DNA of 64,000 nucleotides from Bacteroidota bacterium (GTDB lineage: Bacteria > Bacteroidota > Bacteroidia > B-17B0 > Aurantibacillaceae). The stretch is taken from NCBI GenBank assembly GCA_018267825.1, contig JAFDXR010000005.1:248001-312000 (forward strand). The letters are read 5' to 3'. This document shows positions 45,098 to 54,330 of the stretch, in pieces. The translations under genes and the position numbers were made by a program. Position 1 is the first letter of the stretch. Each line of letters begins with the position of its first letter. The notes below the pieces were generated by a model. That model saw only the letters and a program-made list of their open reading frames with translations. It searched no databases and had not been told where the DNA came from.

Positions 45098-45727
45098 ATG
45101 CCATTAGTAGGAAAAAAAGCACCGTCGTTTAAAGCAGCAGCTGTCATTAACGGCGAAGAGATCGTTGAGAACTTTTCATTGGATCAGTATCTTGGTAAAA
45201 AATATGTTATTTTCTTTTTTTACCCGAAAGATTTCACATTTGTATGTCCAACCGAATTACACGCTTTCCAGGAAAAACTGGCTGAGTTTGAAAGCCGCGG
45301 TTGCGCTGTCGTAGCCTGCAGCACAGACACTGAACAAAGTCACTGGGGTTGGTTACAGGTAGACAAAAAGAATGGTGGTATTAAAGGTATCACCTACCCG
45401 ATTGTTGCCGATACCACAAAAACCATTTCATTAAACTTCGATACACTTTCAGGTGATTACGATGTGGATGAAAACGGCAACCTGGTTGCTACAGGCCCTA
45501 TGATCGCGTTCCGTGGTTTATTTCTGATCGACAAAGCCGGTATGGTTCGCCACGCCCTGATCAACGACCTGCCATTGGGCCGTAATGTAGATGAGGCTAT
45601 CCGCGTTCTGGATGCTTTACAATTCAACGAAGAAAAAGGAGAGGTTTGCCCTGCCAACTGGAGCAAAGGTAAAGACGGTATGAAAGCCGATCATAAAGGT
45701 GTTGCTTCTTATTTAGCAGCACACTAA
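45098..45727 (+). CDS. AhpC/Prx1-type peroxiredoxin
   Basis: 209 residues. The active site YPKDFTFVCPTELHAF contains Pro43, Thr47 and peroxidatic Cys50; the resolving Cys184 sits in GEVCPANW. These mark a typical two-Cys peroxiredoxin of the Prx1/AhpC group, which reduces hydrogen and alkyl peroxides. A strong terminator follows (45748-45777), so it is a single-gene transcript. It is divergent from a second peroxiredoxin. Confidence 0.96.
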   Translation: MPLVGKKAPSFKAAAVINGEEIVENFSLDQYLGKKYVIFFFYPKDFTFVCPTELHAFQEKLAEFESRGCAVVACSTDTEQSHWGWLQVDKKNGGIKGITYPIVADTTKTISLNFDTLSGDYDVDENGNLVATGPMIAFRGLFLIDKAGMVRHALINDLPLGRNVDEAIRVLDALQFNEEKGEVCPANWSKGKDGMKADHKGVASYLAAH

Positions 45728-45747
45728 GCTATACTTTAAATCTGCGC

Positions 45748-45777
45748 AAAAGGCCCTGCATGTGCAGGGCCTTTTTT
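45748..45777 (+). terminator. Rho-independent terminator after the AhpC/Prx1 gene
   Basis: Stem AAAGGCCCTGCA with TGCAGGGCCTTT, a 2-base centre that in practice opens to a short loop, and a TTTTTT tail, 21 bases after the stop. Confidence 0.92.
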
Positions 45778-45857
45778 ATTTGCCTTGTCATTACGGGCCT
45801 GTCGGTAAAACCCTAAATGAGTTGTCGCCACAGGATCGACATAATATCTATTGCTTG

Positions 45858-45894
45858 AACGCAGATGGCGCAGATCTTTATGATTTACGCAGAT
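45858..45894. repeat. Short CGCAGAT repeat cluster
   Basis: Three copies of CGCAGAT (in AACGCAGAT 45858-45866, GGCGCAGAT 45867-45875 and TTTACGCAGAT 45884-45894) in the intergenic stretch between the peroxiredoxin terminator and gldN. I recall similar GCAGAT-type arrays in non-coding DNA of other Bacteroidota and cyanobacteria, but have not verified it. The rest of this gap shows no gene. Confidence 0.55.
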
Positions 45895-45945
45895 AAAAAA
45901 CAATAGATTAAAGATGAGCAGACTCAGACAAACCACATCAGAGAT

Positions 45946-46791
45946 TCAATGTTCAAACTGATCGAAATCCTTACTTAAAAGTTCGCGGATGGTTTTATCA
46001 CTTTCGTATTCGATGGTTTTGCCTTTGGAGTAATCATTCACCGAACGATTGAATACATTTGTTTTCTTCATAACATAAAATTCGAACTTCCGTTTCAGAA
46101 ATAATTTATCATAGGTCAGTGAATCTTTCGGATCGGTAAGTGGTACCTGGTAAGACGAGAGCAGGTTACGGCATTCATTGTAATACAGGTAAAACAAGGG
46201 TTTTTCTTTTTGCTGCTTGTCGTCGAAAAAAATCGGGGCAATACAAACGATCCGCTTATCGGCCTTTGCCCAGTGGGAGTCGAAGTACCAGTCTTCGCAC
46301 ACAATATAGCCCGAGAGACTGGCGCTGCTGATGTCTTCATCGCGCACCTTCTCCGTTTTGGTTTCGTTGCCCTCCGAATCGAAAACAGTCTCCGTAATGG
46401 TATCGTGTACCCTCATCATCGACAATACTTCTTTTTTGGGGATCAGGTTTGCCTGGGCTGAGCTGAAATTATCGGAGCGAAACGCATTGATCTTCCCGGT
46501 TTTAAGTCCGAATCTGAGAATTTCCCACAGATCGAACTGGCATGTTTTGGGTTGATTATAATTCATAAACTGATTTCCGGGGCTCTTCAGATCAATGATT
46601 CTCCAGATCCGTTGTGAGATCATGCCTTCGGGGCGAGTGAGCGTATCGAGCTTCTCAGGCTCGTTATAAAAGGTTTTATAGCAGGTCGCCGCTGTTTTAG
46701 CGTAAGATCCGGGTTTGTCGACACCGGGAATGTTCTGTGCCGTCAGACAAAATCCTAAACTGATAAATATGACTGCTGTTACATACTTCAT
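45946..46791 (-). CDS. gldN: GldN-like gliding motility / type IX secretion protein
   Basis: 281 residues with signal peptide MKYVTAVIFISLGFCLTAQ. Recognised features are EGMISQRIWRIIDLKSPGNQ, LWEILRFGLKTGKINAF, LSGYIVCEDWYFDSHWAKADKRIVCIAPIFF and the C-terminal NRSVNDYSKGKTIEYESDKT, matching GldN proteins. With GldK, GldL and GldM, GldN forms the periplasmic ring linked to the type IX secretion motor. Here it is alone, apart from gldKLM, which usually accompany it. This may be an extra GldN paralogue, or gldN may have moved. Confidence 0.82.
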   Translation of the reverse strand: MKYVTAVIFISLGFCLTAQNIPGVDKPGSYAKTAATCYKTFYNEPEKLDTLTRPEGMISQRIWRIIDLKSPGNQFMNYNQPKTCQFDLWEILRFGLKTGKINAFRSDNFSSAQANLIPKKEVLSMMRVHDTITETVFDSEGNETKTEKVRDEDISSASLSGYIVCEDWYFDSHWAKADKRIVCIAPIFFDDKQQKEKPLFYLYYNECRNLLSSYQVPLTDPKDSLTYDKLFLKRKFEFYVMKKTNVFNRSVNDYSKGKTIEYESDKTIRELLSKDFDQFEH

Positions 46792-46892
46792 GACGGGGCC
46801 TGAAACTAAATTTAAGGATTTCCTATTGATTTCAAAACCAGGCTTTTTAGCCAGAATTATGAGGTATAATGAGGAACTTTCCGAAAAATGAC

Positions 46893-46900
46893 TATTTTTG
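46893..46900 (+). promoter_or_regulatory. Candidate -7 box of the DUF5606 gene
   Basis: TATTTTTG matches TAnnTTTG exactly and lies 17 bases before ATG 46918. It overlaps the theoretical start at 46888, which favours the shorter protein. No TTG is found at -33. Confidence 0.4.
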
Positions 46901-46917
46901 TTGCTCTAAATTTTAAA

Positions 46918-47472
46918 ATGATGATCGATTTATCAGGAATAATAGCTATTTCAGGCATGCCAGGCCTGTATAAAGTAGCTGCACAGGCTAAGAATGGTAT
47001 TATTGTAGAAAGCCTGGCCGACAAGAAACGTTTTTCGGTGAGTGCTACCAGCAAGGTAAGCTCCCTCGATGATATCAGTATGTTTACAACCGGCGATGAT
47101 AAACCCGTTGCTGAAATCATGAAAAACATTCATGACAAGGAAAAAGGTGGTGCTGCCATTGATTCAAAAGCCGATGACAAAGCCATTGTTGCTTATTTTG
47201 CCGAGATTTTACCTGAATACGACAAAGAGCGCGTTTATGTAAGTAACATGCGCAAACTGTTTAACTGGTACAATGCCCTGCAAAGCACTGGTAACCTGAA
47301 AATGAAAGAAGAACAGGCTTCTGCGGAAGAAACAGCCAAGCCAAAAGTAGCTGAAGAAAAAGCGAAAAAAACAGCGGCTAAAACAGCGAAACCAAAAGAT
47401 ACAGGTAAAGGTACCAAAACCAGTGCCGGTGTTAAAAAAACAGCTGGTGTTCGTAAAACAGGCACCGCTTAA
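46918..47472 (+). CDS. DUF5606-family protein
   Basis: 184 residues from ATG 46918 (ATG 46921 is equally possible). The N-terminal 130 residues (IDLSGIIAISGMPGLYKVAA, AKNGIIVESLADKKRF, EYDKERVYVSNMRKLFNWYN) match DUF5606 of Bacteroidota, a small domain of unknown role with an SH3-like strand pattern. The last 50 residues are a Lys/Ala/Thr-rich tail (EKAKKTAAKTAKPKDTGKG), histone-like and probably able to bind nucleic acid. A terminator follows. Cytoplasmic. Confidence 0.82.
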   Translation: MMIDLSGIIAISGMPGLYKVAAQAKNGIIVESLADKKRFSVSATSKVSSLDDISMFTTGDDKPVAEIMKNIHDKEKGGAAIDSKADDKAIVAYFAEILPEYDKERVYVSNMRKLFNWYNALQSTGNLKMKEEQASAEETAKPKVAEEKAKKTAAKTAKPKDTGKGTKTSAGVKKTAGVRKTGTA

Positions 47473-47496
47473 TATCACACGATTTTTTGTAACTTC

Positions 47497-47524
47497 AGAT
47501 CGCCCCGAAAGGGCGATCTTTTTT
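47497..47524 (+). terminator. Rho-independent terminator after the DUF5606 gene
   Basis: A 9-bp perfect stem (AGATCGCCC with GGGCGATCT), a 5-base loop CGAAA and a T6 tail, 25 bases after the stop codon. Confidence 0.92.
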
Positions 47525-47601
47525 ATTTTATAACCCCTGAGAAACCGGCCACGATCACGGATGTGCATGTACCGGTTTCCAACAAACGAATACGACCTGC
47601 T

Positions 47602-49296
47602 ATGAAACGACACTATCTTTCACCTGATTTTAAAATTACAAGCTGGGACACCCTGAAACCCCTTCTGGAAGAGCTTAAAAACCGCTCTATTCAAACAGCC
47701 GACGAACTCCTGCAATGGCTTAAAGACCACAGCGAGCTGGAAGCAGTGATCAGCGAAGATGGTGCATGGCGTTATATCCGCATGACCTGCGACACAAAAA
47801 ATGAACAGCTGCAAAACGACTTCAATTTTTTTGTCACCGAAATAGAACCGCACCTGGCACCTTATGCCAATGAACTCAATAAAAAACTGGTAGACTCGCC
47901 GTTCATCAATGCACTGACCGATGAAGCTTACCGCGTATATATCCGTGGCGTGAAAAAGAACATCGAGCTTTTCCGCGAAAAAAATATTCCGCTGCAAACA
48001 GAGCTGCGCCAGAAAGAACAGGAGTTTGGCAGTATCTCTGCTGCACAGAGCATTAGGCATGAAGGTGAAGAAATGACTTTACAGAAAGCAGCTACATTTT
48101 TTAAAAATACCGATCGCTCCCTGCGCGAAACGATTTACAAAAAAATACAGGAGCGTCGCGGTGCCGATGAAAAGAGTCTGAATGAGCTGTATGATGAACT
48201 CATTAAGCTGCGAAACCAGATCGCTTTAAATACAGGCTTTAAAAACTACCGCGATTATAAGCATGAAGACCTGGGCCGCTTTGATTACAGCGTGCAGGAT
48301 TGCTTCAATTTCCACGATGCCATACAGGCCCACATTGTGCCGCTGGTAAAGGCCAATGAACAGGAACGTAAAGATGCCCTCAGACTGGACTCATACCGTC
48401 CCTGGGACCGCGAAGTGGATGTTGACGGCAAAGCACCGCTGAAACCATTCACTAACGGTAAGGACCTTACCGACAAGACCATTGACTGTTTCAAAAAAGT
48501 GGATCCGTATTTTGCGGATTGCATCACTACCATGAACAGCATGAAACGCCTTGACCTGGAATCCAGGATTGGGAAGGCTCCCGGAGGGTACAACTACCCG
48601 CTGATGGAAACCGATGTGCCTTTTATTTTTATGAATGCCGTAGGCCTTCACCGCGATATGGTAACGATGGTGCACGAAGGCGGACATGCTGTGCACGCGT
48701 TTCTGGCGGCAGACCTGGAACTTACTGAATTTAAAAGCACCCCCAGTGAGGTAGCTGAACTTGCGAGTATGAGCATGGAGCTGATCAGCATGGAACATTG
48801 GGAGTCTTTTTTCCCGGATAAGGACGATCTGAAACGCGCCCGTAAAGAACAGCTTGATAAGGTGTTGCAGGGTCTGCCGTGGATTGCACAAATTGACAAA
48901 TTTCAGCATTGGGTATATGAAAACCCCGGTCACTCGCACGAAGAACGCTACGCTTACTGGATGAAACTATGCCAGGAGTTTGGCACCGGCGTGGTCGATT
49001 ATACCGGGCTTGAAAATAATCTGAAACGGAGCTGGCAGGTGCAACTTCACCTGTATGAAGTGCCATTCTACTATATTGAATATGGCATGGCCCAATTGGG
49101 TGCTATTGCTGTGTGGCGCAATTACAAGAAAAACCCGGCGAAAGGATTGGAGCAATACAAAGCTGCCCTGAAGTTAGGCTATACGCGAACCATACCTGAG
49201 ATTTATAAAGCAGCGGGTATCGAATTCAATTTTTCACCGGCTTATGTAAAAGAGCTGGCTGATTTTGTGAAAGCAGAATATGAGGCGTTGAAATAA
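47602..49296 (+). CDS. M3-family oligoendopeptidase
   Basis: 564 residues from ATG 47602; the ATG at 47563 would add an unconserved stretch near the terminator. The zinc site is VHEGGHAVHAF with His358, Glu359, His362, and the distal Glu falls in STPSEVAELASMSMELI. KTGFKNYRDY-like NTGFKNYRDYKHEDLGRFDY and FYYIEYGMAQLGAIAVWRNY are further M3/PepF marks. It cleaves short peptides in the cytoplasm. Single gene. Confidence 0.94.
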   Translation: MKRHYLSPDFKITSWDTLKPLLEELKNRSIQTADELLQWLKDHSELEAVISEDGAWRYIRMTCDTKNEQLQNDFNFFVTEIEPHLAPYANELNKKLVDSPFINALTDEAYRVYIRGVKKNIELFREKNIPLQTELRQKEQEFGSISAAQSIRHEGEEMTLQKAATFFKNTDRSLRETIYKKIQERRGADEKSLNELYDELIKLRNQIALNTGFKNYRDYKHEDLGRFDYSVQDCFNFHDAIQAHIVPLVKANEQERKDALRLDSYRPWDREVDVDGKAPLKPFTNGKDLTDKTIDCFKKVDPYFADCITTMNSMKRLDLESRIGKAPGGYNYPLMETDVPFIFMNAVGLHRDMVTMVHEGGHAVHAFLAADLELTEFKSTPSEVAELASMSMELISMEHWESFFPDKDDLKRARKEQLDKVLQGLPWIAQIDKFQHWVYENPGHSHEERYAYWMKLCQEFGTGVVDYTGLENNLKRSWQVQLHLYEVPFYYIEYGMAQLGAIAVWRNYKKNPAKGLEQYKAALKLGYTRTIPEIYKAAGIEFNFSPAYVKELADFVKAEYEALK

Positions 49297-49315
49297 AATT
49301 CCGGAAACTGTATGG

Positions 49316-50686
49316 TTATTTCACCGAATTCATCAGCAGTTCGATTTCTGCAATGCTGCGGGGTAATTTCGCACTGAGCACTTCGGGTTCGCCGGTGGTA
49401 ATAAGTACATCGTCTTCGATGCGTACACCGATGTTCCACCATTTTTTATCGCAGGGCGATCCCGGCGGGATATAGATTCCAGGTTCAACGGTGATCACAG
49501 AATTAGGTTTAAGCTCGCCGTAGGTGCCGGCATCATGCACATCGAGTCCGAGGTAATGTGATGTGCCATGAAAAAAGTAGAGCTGATAGTCATCTGCATT
49601 TTTAATAATGCCCAGGTCGACCAAACCCTTCTTAATAACAGCCGATGTAGCTTCGTGTGTGGATCTGAATTTGTTGCCGGCCTTACAGGCCTTGATTCCC
49701 TCCTCCTGGGCTTTCAGTACAAGATTGTAAATGATAGCCTGTGCCTCACTGTATTTGCCATTCACCGGCAATGACCGTGTGATGTCGGCTGTATAACCGT
49801 GATACTCGCCACCCGCATCGACCACCAGTATATCTGTTTTGGTGAATTTTTTACGGTTGCTGGTGTAATGCGCTACACAACCATTTTCGCCGGCCCCGAC
49901 AATAGACGGGTATCCGATATCCTCGGCACCATTGTACCTGAAACCATATTCCACAATGGCCTGGGCCTGGTATTCCGTACCTGCTGTTTTCAGTTTTTTC
50001 ATCAGATCCAGATGTGCCTGGCATGAAATATCGATAGCCTTACGCAGCAGTGTTAACTCTTCCGGAGTTTTGATTTCGCGCAACTGATTCATCAACCTGT
50101 ATTGACCGGTTGTTTCCACAGTCTTCAGGCTGTCGGTTAAGTATCTGTAATTTTTTTCGAGATCAAACAAATCGTATTTATCATAACGATCGTCGCGTAC
50201 ATCATTATAAAAATAGGGATTGTATATTTTGGTGAATGATGCAAATGGTATTGTACTGAGTTGAAAGCTGTCGGCATAGCAGGCCGCTTTGAATTTCAGG
50301 ATGCCGGTAACTTCTTTTACAGTCATGCGTTTCCCTGTCCATTTCTCCTGCTCTTCATCTTTTGGTTCAATGACCAGAATCTCATCGGTCGTTACTTTCC
50401 CGATGGTCTGAGGTGTTTTAAACACTAGCAACATGGCATTGGGTGAAGAAAACCCGGTAAGGTAAAAAAAATTCGGATCCTGGCGATAGGTGTAATCCAC
50501 GTCATTGGAGCGGTTTCTCACCGGATTGGCAAACATAACCACGACAGAATTATCACTCATACGGGCGCGCAGTTGCCGGCGGCGTTCCACATGAAAATCG
50601 GCCGGAAGCAAATCGGTATCATACAGGGATGATTGCGCAATGCCCCATTGTATAAAGCCTGCCAGGAAAAACAGTAAGTATTTCAT
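49316..50686 (-). CDS. Secreted Xaa-Pro aminopeptidase (M24B)
   Basis: 456 residues. A signal peptide (MKYLLFFLAGFIQWGIAQS) is followed by the N-terminal domain (MFANPVRNRSNDVDYTYRQD, PNFFYLTGFSSPNAML) and the metal-binding domain with LVVDAGGEYHGYTADITRSL, HGTSHYLGLDVHDAG, ITVEPGIYIP and GVRIEDDVLIT. It removes residues before proline outside the cytoplasm, which complements the DPP4-like and M1 peptidases at 11541-16397. It is a paralogue of the cytoplasmic enzyme at 7680. Confidence 0.95.
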   Translation of the reverse strand: MKYLLFFLAGFIQWGIAQSSLYDTDLLPADFHVERRRQLRARMSDNSVVVMFANPVRNRSNDVDYTYRQDPNFFYLTGFSSPNAMLLVFKTPQTIGKVTTDEILVIEPKDEEQEKWTGKRMTVKEVTGILKFKAACYADSFQLSTIPFASFTKIYNPYFYNDVRDDRYDKYDLFDLEKNYRYLTDSLKTVETTGQYRLMNQLREIKTPEELTLLRKAIDISCQAHLDLMKKLKTAGTEYQAQAIVEYGFRYNGAEDIGYPSIVGAGENGCVAHYTSNRKKFTKTDILVVDAGGEYHGYTADITRSLPVNGKYSEAQAIIYNLVLKAQEEGIKACKAGNKFRSTHEATSAVIKKGLVDLGIIKNADDYQLYFFHGTSHYLGLDVHDAGTYGELKPNSVITVEPGIYIPPGSPCDKKWWNIGVRIEDDVLITTGEPEVLSAKLPRSIAEIELLMNSVK

Positions 50687-50749
50687 ATTTCGGGAACTTA
50701 AGCGTTAGAAAAGCGCAACGAACAATTCGTCACGCTTTCTCTATCTAAG

Positions 50750-52267
50750 TTACGACAATTTATTCAAAGCGGCATCGAGGCGAGCCAGAACTTCGTCTTT
50801 GCCCAGCATGGCCAGCATATCAAACAACTGCGGGCCTCCGGCAACGCCTGAAGTCAGTACGCGCAGCAACTGCATATCCAGCTTACCCAGGTCGGTTTGT
50901 GCTGCATTGAACGTATCGTGCAGGGTATGTGTATCCCAGGCACTGATGCCCGCAAATACAGTACGCAGTTTTGTATATTGTTCTTTCGATTGAGCATTCC
51001 ATTTTTTGGCAATCACTTTTTCATCGTAGCCGGTTGGCGCTACAAAGAAATAGGTGCCAAGATCATAAAACTCATTTACAAAATGAGCCTTTTCCTTAAT
51101 CAGGCGGCAAAACTCCACAATGAAAGCGCGATCTTTTTTAAGGCCTTTACTTTCCAGTATCGGTGTAAATGCATCGGCCAGTTCCTCGTCGGTTTTCTTA
51201 CGCAGGTATTGCTGATTGAACCATTTGGCTTTCTCAGGATCGAATTTGGCCCCGCTTTTATTCACACGCTCAAATTCAAACAGGTTGCCAAGTTGCTCGA
51301 GGGTGAAAATCTCTTCGTTGTTTCCCGGGTTCCAGCCCAGCAGGGCCAGTACGTTCACAAAAGCTTCCGGATAATAGCCGGCTTCTTTGTAACCCAGGTA
51401 CGACGATTTATCGCGTGGATCGCTCCAGCTTAAAGGGAATACCGGGAAGCGCGACTCACGTTTCGAAATTTTTCCATTCCCGTCTGGATTCAGAATCAAT
51501 GGTAAGTGAGCCAGTTTAGGCATATCGTTTTCCAAACCGAGGTAACGGTAAATTAAAATATGCGCCGGTGCACTTGGAAGCCACTCTTCCCCACGCACAG
51601 CATGCGATATCTTCATTTCAATATCATCCACGATATGCGCGAGGTGATAAGTAGGCATACCATCGGATTTCAACAATACTTTATCATCCACCTGTGTGGA
51701 GTTCACAACCACCCATCCGCGGATAATATCGTGGAAGCGAATCTCTTCGTTACGCGGCACTTTCAGGCGTACTACATGAGGGGCTCCTTCATCGAGCAGG
51801 CGTTTTACCTCGTCTTCACTTAACGTTAGCGAGTTCCGCATATTCTGGCGGGTTACCGCATTGTATTGCGGAGCCACAACTTTCGCGGCAGTGAGGCGTT
51901 CGCGCATGGCGTTCAGTTCCTCTTCTGTATCGAATGCGTAATAGGCATGACCGCCGGCAATGAGCTGGTCGGCATATTTTTTATAAATACCCAGTTCTTT
52001 ACGTTCACTCTGACGGTAAGGTGCATAGGGTCCGTCACCAAATCCAACACCTTCGTTTGGCTTAATACCACACCAGGTTAATGCATCGATAATATACTGT
52101 TCGGCACCATCTACAAAACGGGTCTGGTCAGTATCTTCGATACGTAAAATAAAATCGCCTCCGTGTTTTTTGGCGAACAAATAGTTAAATAATGCCGTAC
52201 GAACTCCTCCCATGTGCAAACCACCGGTAGGGCTTGGGGCAAATCGAACTCTCACTCTTTTTTCCAT
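50750..52267 (-). CDS. gltX: Glutamate--tRNA ligase
   Basis: 505 residues from ATG 52267 (MEKRVRVRFAPSPTGGLHMG); an in-frame ATG at 52276 is the alternative. The class I signatures are GGLHMGG in place of HIGH and GKISKRE in place of KMSKS, followed by the FPVFPLSWSDP segment common in this phylum. VRFAPSPTG, FILRIEDTDQTR and HAVRGEEWLPSAPAH confirm the family. It charges tRNA-Glu. A promoter must lie in the short gap shared with the divergent gene at 52340. Confidence 0.97.
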   Translation of the reverse strand: MEKRVRVRFAPSPTGGLHMGGVRTALFNYLFAKKHGGDFILRIEDTDQTRFVDGAEQYIIDALTWCGIKPNEGVGFGDGPYAPYRQSERKELGIYKKYADQLIAGGHAYYAFDTEEELNAMRERLTAAKVVAPQYNAVTRQNMRNSLTLSEDEVKRLLDEGAPHVVRLKVPRNEEIRFHDIIRGWVVVNSTQVDDKVLLKSDGMPTYHLAHIVDDIEMKISHAVRGEEWLPSAPAHILIYRYLGLENDMPKLAHLPLILNPDGNGKISKRESRFPVFPLSWSDPRDKSSYLGYKEAGYYPEAFVNVLALLGWNPGNNEEIFTLEQLGNLFEFERVNKSGAKFDPEKAKWFNQQYLRKKTDEELADAFTPILESKGLKKDRAFIVEFCRLIKEKAHFVNEFYDLGTYFFVAPTGYDEKVIAKKWNAQSKEQYTKLRTVFAGISAWDTHTLHDTFNAAQTDLGKLDMQLLRVLTSGVAGGPQLFDMLAMLGKDEVLARLDAALNKLS

Positions 52268-52339
52268 AGGCTGCAAAGATAGGATATAAAGCCGAGACTT
52301 AAAACGCTTTGTGGTTCAACAAAAAAACAATAGATTTAA

Positions 52340-54328
52340 TTGGTGAATTACTTCCGCTATACCATTCTGTTGCTGCTACTGGCAGGCTTTTTTGTTGTCA
52401 GGGCGCAGAACCACAATATTGATTCGCTGATAGAGCTTGTTAAAACAGCGCCCGATGATACCAATAAGGTCAAAATGCTCAATAATATCGGCTGGGACAT
52501 CAGTTACGAAAATCTGGAGATCGGTCTCGATTATGCCATGCAGGGCTATAACCTCACTAAAAAATTACACTACGACAGGTACTACTCCAGTATATGCGGA
52601 ACTGTAGCGGCGATCCTGGCCGATCAGGGACAGTACGACAATGCGATCCGGTATTACCACGAAGGCATTAATAAGGCATTAAAATATCACAATTATGAAG
52701 ACCTGGGTGATCTCCATACAGGTATGGCAAGCATGTATCAGAAGCGGGAAGAGTTCCGCCAGTCGCTTGCTGAAAACCTGGCGGCATTAGAGGCCTTTCG
52801 GAAATCAAGTCGCGAAACAGCCATATACGCCGTGTATAACAACATGGGGTCTGTATATGAACAAATGAATAAACTTGACAGTGCCCTGTATTATCTGAAC
52901 ATTTGCTATGACTATAATCTGAAAAAAGGGCGCGAAGGCAAACTCGTATATAACTGTATTAACCTGGCTGATATTTATTATGCACAAAAGAACCTCCCAA
53001 AAGCCATGGCCTTATCAGAACAGGCTGTTGAGATCGGCAGACGTTTAAAGATCAGTTACGTGCTGGCTCCTGCCCTCATGCAAAAAGCGCAATGCATGGC
53101 GGCCGAAAAAAAATACCAGGAAGCAATCCCCTATTTTGAAGAGGCACTGTCGATGAGCAAAACCAGCGGTGAAATTGACATGCTCAAAAATGCCACCTGG
53201 CACCTGAGCGATTCATACAGGAATATCAGCAACTATGAAAAAGCTTATGAGTATCTCCAGGAATATGAGGTGTACAAAGACAGCATGTTCAATATTGAAA
53301 ACAACAAGCAAATCCGTTTGATGGAAGCCAAATTTGAGAACGGGAAAAAACAAAAAGAAATTGAGCTGCTCCATGAAAAAACCAAAGCCCAGGAACTGAA
53401 ATCGGAAAAGAACCGCTTGTTCCTGTCTATAGCCATTATCAGTGTTGTTGGCCTCCTGATCATTGCATTTGTGCTGTACAGCCGAAACCTGTTGCGCAAA
53501 AAAGCGAATGCCAAACTGGAAATAGTGAACCGGGAAATCCAATTACAAAAAGAACTGGTGGAGCATAAGAACAAGGAAATCACTGACAGTATTTATTATG
53601 CCAAACGCATTCAGAAAGCCCTGCTCACCTCCGACAATTATATACGCCGTCACCTGCCCGAATTTTTTGTAACGTACATGCCTAAAGATATTGTGAGCGG
53701 TGATTTTTACTGGGCCATCCATGCAAATTCCAGATTTTACATCATGGCCGCCGATTGTACAGGACATGGGGTTCCCGGAGCGATGATGAGCATGTTATGC
53801 ATTAATTTTCTGAATGAGATCATTACCGAAAGACACATCACTGAACCGGAAGCTATTCTCAATCAATTGCGCAAAGATGTGATCCGGGCACTGAACCCCG
53901 AAGACAGTACCGAGGAATCGCAGGATGGCATGGACTGTACATTGATTGCGATGGACCTGACCAGGAAGCACCTGGATTACAGCGCTGCCAACAACTCTTT
54001 TTATATTCTCCGGAACGGCAACATTATTGTGTGCCGTGCCGATAAAATGCCTGTGGGTAAATCGCCGCGGGAGCATGAACCCTTTAAACAATATGAACAA
54101 ACGCTCGAACCCGGAGATTTTATCATTATGCTCACAGATGGTTATGCCGATCAGTTTGGCGGGACTCATGGTAAAAAGTTCAAATACAAACAACTTGAGG
54201 AATTGCTGATAAGCCATGCCCACCTGGCACCGGCTGAACTCAAAGCCCTGCTCGAATCGACCATTACCTCCTGGCGTGGAAACCTGGAGCAGGTAGACGA
54301 TATTACGGTTATTGGCATTAAAGTATAA
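52340..54328 (+). CDS. TPR-containing membrane protein with SpoIIE/PP2C phosphatase domain
   Basis: 662 residues starting at TTG 52340 or GTG 52343. A signal peptide (YTILLLLLAGFFVVRAQ) is followed by TPR repeats over about residues 30-310 (DQGQYDNAIRYYHEGINKAL, NNMGSVYEQMNKLDSALYYL, KYQEAIPYFEEALSM), then a membrane helix at about 355-378, a coiled coil, and a cytoplasmic SpoIIE domain with DCTGHGVPGAMMS, DGMDCTLIAMDL, LTDGYADQFGG and EQVDDITVIGI. A periplasmic TPR sensor thus controls a cytoplasmic serine/threonine phosphatase. The gene is followed by a CHAD-like gene after 2 bases. Confidence 0.93.
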   Translation: MVNYFRYTILLLLLAGFFVVRAQNHNIDSLIELVKTAPDDTNKVKMLNNIGWDISYENLEIGLDYAMQGYNLTKKLHYDRYYSSICGTVAAILADQGQYDNAIRYYHEGINKALKYHNYEDLGDLHTGMASMYQKREEFRQSLAENLAALEAFRKSSRETAIYAVYNNMGSVYEQMNKLDSALYYLNICYDYNLKKGREGKLVYNCINLADIYYAQKNLPKAMALSEQAVEIGRRLKISYVLAPALMQKAQCMAAEKKYQEAIPYFEEALSMSKTSGEIDMLKNATWHLSDSYRNISNYEKAYEYLQEYEVYKDSMFNIENNKQIRLMEAKFENGKKQKEIELLHEKTKAQELKSEKNRLFLSIAIISVVGLLIIAFVLYSRNLLRKKANAKLEIVNREIQLQKELVEHKNKEITDSIYYAKRIQKALLTSDNYIRRHLPEFFVTYMPKDIVSGDFYWAIHANSRFYIMAADCTGHGVPGAMMSMLCINFLNEIITERHITEPEAILNQLRKDVIRALNPEDSTEESQDGMDCTLIAMDLTRKHLDYSAANNSFYILRNGNIIVCRADKMPVGKSPREHEPFKQYEQTLEPGDFIIMLTDGYADQFGGTHGKKFKYKQLEELLISHAHLAPAELKALLESTITSWRGNLEQVDDITVIGIKV

Positions 54329-54330
54329 TT

